Notes under the pieces: generated by a model
The model's input: the letters and a program-made list of their open reading frames with translations, nothing else
Databases searched by the model: none
What the model was told of the DNA's origin: nothing
In this document: positions 58,808 to 64,000 of the stretch, piece after piece
Layout: each line of letters begins with the position of its first letter
Numbering within the stretch: the stretch's first letter is position 1
Source: Xanthobacteraceae bacterium
Lineage (GTDB): Bacteria; Pseudomonadota; Alphaproteobacteria; Rhizobiales; Xanthobacteraceae
DNA: 64,000 nucleotides
Assembly: GCA_023954195.1 (NCBI GenBank)
Contig: JAMLIK010000002.1
Location: 186,001-250,000 of the forward strand
Direction of reading: 5' to 3'
Translations under genes and position numbers: made by a program

Positions 58808-60004
58808 CTATTTCCATTCGGTGTTTTCCAGGTCCCAGCGCTGGGCCTTGAATTCCTTCGCGAGGGCTTCGACAATTCCGTAGTCGTCGTTCTGGCTGCT
58901 CTCGTCGTCATCGCTGCCGGTATCGATCAGGTTCAACTTCGGCGGCGGGGATTCGTCGGCGATGGTGATCGACGGCCCGCTGATCCACAGCATCAGGTGC
59001 TCGGCCGCGCCGGGACGATCCGGCGCGACCATCGCGTTCAGTTCGATGGTTTCGGTCAGGGCCAGCGCCGGGAACGTGTCGCTCGGCCGCTTCAGCACCA
59101 GGGTCAGCTTGCCGGTGTCGTCGCTCCAGGATGAGGATGCGAGCTTGGCGGACATGGTTTTCGCCGCGACCGCGCCGATCGCCGCCGCCAGCTTGTCGCG
59201 GTTGGGCCTGGCGCCGTCCTGCCAGTCCGCCGCCGCGAAACGGAGGGTGCGCTCCATGTCGAACAGCCCGCTGGTCCAGCCCGCGGCGACCACGCCCGGT
59301 TGCGCCTTCACGTTTGCGAGCAGGCCGGCGGAGCGTTGGGGATCGACGCTGAGGTTGAGGGTCATGTGGCCGCCGCGCAGCGCCTCGCAGGAAATCGCCA
59401 GGCTATCGACCGCGATCCCGACATTCTGACCCTTGAGATACTTGAGCAGGTCGGCGGCGCTGTCGAGCTTGACCTTGACGGCGATGGCTTCCGGGGACAC
59501 TTGCGTGAAATCCGCAGGCGCGGCGACGATGCCGTCGTCGTTGGTCTGGTTCTCGCGGAATTCCTGTTCGCTGAGATCGGCGTTGTCGGTCGACATGACG
59601 TTGGTCACGGTCTGCCCGACGCGAATCTGCCCCTTGAACTCGAAGGTGTCGCCGGTCTGCCGCCGGGTCAGGTTCACCGAGATCGGCTGCTTGTCGCCGA
59701 TGCTTTGCGTCGTGCCGGTCATGGTCTGGCCCTTGACGGCGAGATCGACGACGAAGCGGTCCTTGCGATCCGAGCCCCTGGCCGCGGGAAAACAGACATC
59801 GAGCACCGCCGAGGTGACGGTCCTGCCCTGATAGTTCTCCTTGAGGATCACGTCGGCGTTGCCGTCCATCAGGCCGTCGATGGAGGTGAAGTAGCGCGTC
59901 GCGCCACTCGCTCCCGGAGGCTTTGCGTCGATTTTGTTCTGGGCCGGCGCCGGTCCGGCAGCCGCGAGCGTCAGGCCGATCAGACAGGCGGATAAAGCGC
60001 GCAT
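58808..60004 (-). CDS. Conserved-looking exported protein of unknown function
   Basis: A 398-residue product with a signal peptide (RALSACLIGLTLAAAGPAPAQ). The rest is soluble and beta-rich, with no recognised catalytic motif: a YFTSIDGLMDGNADVILKE start, FVVDLAVKGQTMTGTTQSIG and several LxLVLKRPSD-type strands. It ends in an acidic stretch (TGSDDDESSQNDD) and a basic tail. One Cys near residue 75 and one near 210 could form a disulfide. The start is ATG 60004; the frame to 60103 is unsupported. It is transcribed downstream of groEL on the same strand but 165 bases away. Confidence 0.65.
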   Translation of the reverse strand: MRALSACLIGLTLAAAGPAPAQNKIDAKPPGASGATRYFTSIDGLMDGNADVILKENYQGRTVTSAVLDVCFPAARGSDRKDRFVVDLAVKGQTMTGTTQSIGDKQPISVNLTRRQTGDTFEFKGQIRVGQTVTNVMSTDNADLSEQEFRENQTNDDGIVAAPADFTQVSPEAIAVKVKLDSAADLLKYLKGQNVGIAVDSLAISCEALRGGHMTLNLSVDPQRSAGLLANVKAQPGVVAAGWTSGLFDMERTLRFAAADWQDGARPNRDKLAAAIGAVAAKTMSAKLASSSWSDDTGKLTLVLKRPSDTFPALALTETIELNAMVAPDRPGAAEHLMLWISGPSITIADESPPPKLNLIDTGSDDDESSQNDDYGIVEALAKEFKAQRWDLENTEWK

Positions 60005-60169
60005 GGAAGCTTCTCGTTCGGATTGGAGGGCGACGGAGTCTATCGCCTTTCCACGCGAAGGGGAAACGGCTTGGCGGAGGCGCGATGTCGCGCATGAATC
60101 CATCCGGACAGCAAAAGGCCGCCCGTGGGCGGCCTTCGCGTGTCGCGAGCGCGTTCGGTGGAGTAAGGA

Positions 60170-61884
<1,715 letters not shown>

Positions 61885-61915
61885 TTGGCGGCTCAGTGAA
61901 TTCGGTTGAGGGTGC

Positions 61916-62212
61916 TTAGCCCACCACGCCCATGATGTCGGATTCCTTCATGATGAGGAGATCCTCGCCATCGAGCTTGATCTCGGTGCCGGACCACTTC
62001 CCGAACAGCACGCGGTCGCCAGCCTTGATGTCGATCGGGATCAGCTTGCCGGCCTCGTCGCGGCCGCCCGGGCCAACTGCCACCACCAGACCCTCGGAGG
62101 GCTTTTCCTTGGCGCTGTCAGGGATAATGATGCCACCCTTGGTCTTTTCTTCGGCGTCGACACGCTTCACCACGACGCGGTCATGCAGTGGACGAAATTT
62201 GGTTTTAGCCAT
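61916..62212 (-). CDS. groES: Co-chaperonin GroES
   Basis: The 10-kDa lid of the GroEL cage, 98 residues. It has [37 protein letters not shown] (with the mobile loop), [30 protein letters not shown], all standard. It is the first gene of groESL, with a CIRCE operator and sigma70-type promoter about 95-155 bases upstream. Confidence 0.98.
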   Translation of the reverse strand: MAKTKFRPLHDRVVVKRVDAEEKTKGGIIIPDSAKEKPSEGLVVAVGPGGRDEAGKLIPIDIKAGDRVLFGKWSGTEIKLDGEDLLIMKESDIMGVVG

Positions 62213-62306
62213 GACGTTCCTTTGAGGTTAGGTTACGGTTTGAATCGCCTGTAATGCGTGGGGCGGTGCCGCCGGGTGCGATGATTGCGGGCCGGCTCGC
62301 CGCGTT

Positions 62307-62333
62307 TTGGCAATCGGAAGCCGAGAGTGCCAA
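62307..62333. promoter_or_regulatory. CIRCE operator (HrcA site) of groESL
   Basis: TTGGCAATC-N9-GAGTGCCAA at 62307-62315 and 62325-62333. This is the TTGGCACTC-type CIRCE inverted repeat of alphaproteobacteria, with one mismatch in the left arm, at the expected nine-base spacing. It lies just after the -10 of the candidate promoter on the minus strand, so HrcA would block transcription start. hrcA is not in the window. Confidence 0.82.
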
Positions 62334-62342
62334 GCAGGGGTC

Positions 62343-62371
62343 GAGATATGGGCTGCCGCTGGTCCTGTCAA
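62343..62371 (-). promoter_or_regulatory. Candidate sigma70-type promoter of groESL
   Basis: On the minus strand TTGACA (62371-62366), 17 bases, TATCTC (62348-62343). The -35 is perfect. The predicted start point would fall near the CIRCE element, which is the usual arrangement for HrcA repression. The leader to the groES ATG is about 125 bases. Confidence 0.6.
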
Positions 62372-62552
62372 GCAAGCGGTTCTGTTGGGGCAAGGGCTTA
62401 ACGCCTTGGTCAGACAAATCGCGGATGGTGTGGAAACCGGGCGCTAACCATGATGTGGTGAGGATCGTCGCGCGGCTCCGGCGGGAGCGGCGGAAGTTCT
62501 GGAAGTTCGGCGGGATTGCGCGCTCGCCTTGGGGGATATCTTGGGGGATATG

Positions 62553-63062
62553 ATGGCCGATAAGAAATCTCGTCACGGGCGCACCCTGGTCAATGCGGGC
62601 TTGGTGTCGCTGTTCGCGGTGTTCCTCGCGGGGTGCTCGACATTCGGAACCTCGCAGCCGTCCGCCGTGTCGGAGCCGGCCGCGCCGCCGGAAATTCCCT
62701 CCACCATCCGGGCCGCCGAACTGGTGGGAAACTGGGGGCTGGCCTCCTACCAGAATCCGAACGACCGGGCGCGGACCGAAGCCGCCGCCCGCGCCCAATG
62801 CAAGAACCCTTACGTGATCGCCCAAGGCCCCAACGGCGGCGTCATCATGCATCTGGCGGACGAAGCCACGCCGCAGGAACTGCGCCTCAAGGGCAGCGCG
62901 AGCGGCCGGAACTACATCGGTCCGGAAGGCCCCGCCGGCGGCGAGCGCGACCGCGAGATCATTTCCTTCGACGGCCGCGTGCTGGTCACCCGCTTCATCG
63001 ACAAGGACGCCGGCACCCGCTACGGCAACATGGTTTATGTCAGGTGCGCGCCGCACGCCTGA
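62553..63062 (+). CDS. Putative small lipoprotein of unknown function
   Basis: A 169-residue product with a lipoprotein signal (LVNAGLVSLFAVFLAGCSTFG; lipobox LAGC, Cys near residue 25). The mature part contains ELVGNWGLASYQNPNDRARTEAAARAQC, a segment NPYVIAQGPNGGVIMHLADEATPQELRLKG and EIISFDGRVLVTRFIDKDAGTRYGNMVYVRC. GGGGG lies just upstream; ATG 62550 and 62553 are adjacent. The WG-x-AS/Y pattern resembles domains of small alphaproteobacterial lipoproteins, but I do not name a family. It is divergent from groES. Confidence 0.7.
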   Translation: MADKKSRHGRTLVNAGLVSLFAVFLAGCSTFGTSQPSAVSEPAAPPEIPSTIRAAELVGNWGLASYQNPNDRARTEAAARAQCKNPYVIAQGPNGGVIMHLADEATPQELRLKGSASGRNYIGPEGPAGGERDREIISFDGRVLVTRFIDKDAGTRYGNMVYVRCAPHA

Positions 63063-63118
63063 TCCGGGTGGCGGAATGTCTGTTCCCGAAGATCTGATGC
63101 GATGATGCTTCCGTGACG

Positions 63119-64000
63119 ATGTTTCGGCCTCGCGACCTGATCGCCGGGCCCAGCCGCGCCGTCGCCGTCCTGTCCCTGACCCAGATCCTGGGCTGGGGAA
63201 TGTTGATCTATCCCCCGGTGCTGATGATGCCGCGGATCGCGGCCGAGCACGGCTGGTCGCTGGCTTTCTGCATGAGCGGGCTGTCGGTGGCGCTGGCGAC
63301 CTCGGGGCTGTTGTCGCCGACCTCCTGCGGCCTGATCGACCGCTACGGCGCCGGCCGGGTGATGTCTTTCGGCGCGCTGACCGGCGCGGCCGGCATGATC
63401 GGGCTGGCGCTCGCCGAGCGGTGGCAGATCTATCTGCTGTGCTGGCTTTTGATCGGCGCAGCGATGTCGTCGACGCTGTACGATGCCGCCTTCACCACCC
63501 TGACGCGGATCTACGGCGTGGCGGCCCGGCGGCAGATCACCTTGGTCACGTTCGCGGGCGGGTTCGCCTCGACGGTGGGCTGGCCGGCGACCCATCTGCT
63601 GCTCGCGCATTTCGGATGGCGCGGCACCTATATCGTGTTCGCCGCCGTGCTGGGACTGGTGGTGGCGCCGCTGCATGCGTTCGCATTGCCGCGCGGACCC
63701 GCGCCGGATCCGGCATTGCCCGTGCCGGCCGGCGCGGTGGCGGCGGGGCCTGCGAGGTTCCCGCCGCCGCGCGGCTGGCCGTTTGTGTTGCTGGCGGCGG
63801 CTTTCGCCTGCCATGCGTTCCTGCTGACCGGCGTCACCTCCAACCTGCTGGCGATGCTGGAGCGCGGGGGCATCGACGCCGCGACCGCGGTCACGATCGG
63901 CGCGCTGTTCGGTCCGGCGCAGGTAATGGCGCGGCTGGGCGATTTCGCCTTCGCCGGCAAGACCAGTCCGCTGTGGGTGGCGCGGACTGCCGTCGCCTGC
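63119..64000 (+). CDS. MFS transporter (3' truncated by window)
   Basis: The frame stays open to the last base, 294 codons, so the gene is cut by the window end. It starts ATG 63119 (a GTG at 63113 is in frame). The N-terminal half has six hydrophobic helices with SLTQILGWGMLIYPPVLMMPRIAAEHGWS at the start and GLIDRYGAGRVMSFGALTGAAGMIG at the motif A position, then a long loop (ALPRGPAPDPALPVPAG) and the start of the second half. This matches MFS transporters of the oxalate/formate-like group. It follows the lipoprotein gene by 56 bases on the same strand. Substrate unknown. Confidence 0.85.
   Translation, partial: MFRPRDLIAGPSRAVAVLSLTQILGWGMLIYPPVLMMPRIAAEHGWSLAFCMSGLSVALATSGLLSPTSCGLIDRYGAGRVMSFGALTGAAGMIGLALAERWQIYLLCWLLIGAAMSSTLYDAAFTTLTRIYGVAARRQITLVTFAGGFASTVGWPATHLLLAHFGWRGTYIVFAAVLGLVVAPLHAFALPRGPAPDPALPVPAGAVAAGPARFPPPRGWPFVLLAAAFACHAFLLTGVTSNLLAMLERGGIDAATAVTIGALFGPAQVMARLGDFAFAGKTSPLWVARTAVAC

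Overview
The window is a high-GC, gene-dense chromosomal segment of an alphaproteobacterium, most likely from the Bradyrhizobium/Rhodopseudomonas/Nitrobacter/Afipia group (family Nitrobacteraceae). I infer this from the protein families and orders rather than from any search: the PhyR-NepR-EcfG general stress response switch, RcdA, a tolQRAB...pal-cpoB-tilS-ftsH block, FatGUY-type receiver motifs, a groESL operon with a CIRCE operator, and several families of palindromic intergenic repeats. I see no insertion sequence, phage, tRNA, rRNA or CRISPR array. Both ends are cut inside genes (serA on the left, an MFS transporter on the right).

Layout. 1-2.9 kb: end of serA, then minCDE behind a perfect CtrA-type box. 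3.0-6.6 kb: acyl-CoA dehydrogenase, carboxymuconolactone decarboxylase-family protein, VOC dioxygenase-like protein and MFS transporter, a probable catabolic module. 6.6-9.4 kb: mutS. 9.6-12.2 kb: pcaF-pcaH-pcaG of the beta-ketoadipate route. 12.3-14.2 kb: ecfG-nepR divergent from phyR, with back-to-back EcfG-like promoters. 15.0-16.3 kb: YqjE/YqjD-like membrane proteins divergent from a 51-aa membrane protein, with a matching pair of GGAAC-N17-CGTT promoters, so these are probable targets of the neighbouring sigma factor. 16.3-20.7 kb: rcdA, a DUF1192 gene, a 29-bp-periodic palindrome array and a large GGDEF/EAL protein. 20.8-24.7 kb: soxB, a DsrE-family protein, a persulfide dioxygenase-rhodanese fusion and a phosphatase, i.e. 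a small sulfur cluster without the rest of Sox. 25.0-29.0 kb: cobTS divergent from cobUQ (late cobalamin steps). 29-35 kb: a DsbD-N-like protein, YqgE, an LLM oxidoreductase, an SDR, a TetR regulator and DUF2852.

35.4-47.9 kb: tolQRAB, then two inserted genes (a GGDEF/EAL protein and a FeeM/LuxI-like N-acyltransferase), then pal, cpoB, tilS and ftsH. 48.0-49.9 kb: azlCD and a TetR regulator. 50.0-58.6 kb: cytochrome c, glcDEF, a histone H1-like protein, a TorF-type porin and an LldP/GlcA permease, which together could take up glycolate or lactate and oxidise it. 58.8-63.1 kb: a secreted conserved protein, groEL, groES with CIRCE and a sigma70-type promoter, and a small lipoprotein. 63.1 kb to the end: an MFS transporter running off the window.

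The most interesting signals are the self-contained stress regulon (sigma factor plus candidate target promoters 3 kb away), the signal-molecule-like acyltransferase and c-di-GMP enzyme placed between tolB and pal, the orphan soxB-DsrE-persulfide dioxygenase group, the 29-bp palindrome array and an abrupt GC drop inside glcF. Very long antisense open frames (for example opposite mutS) are judged to be GC-bias shadows.
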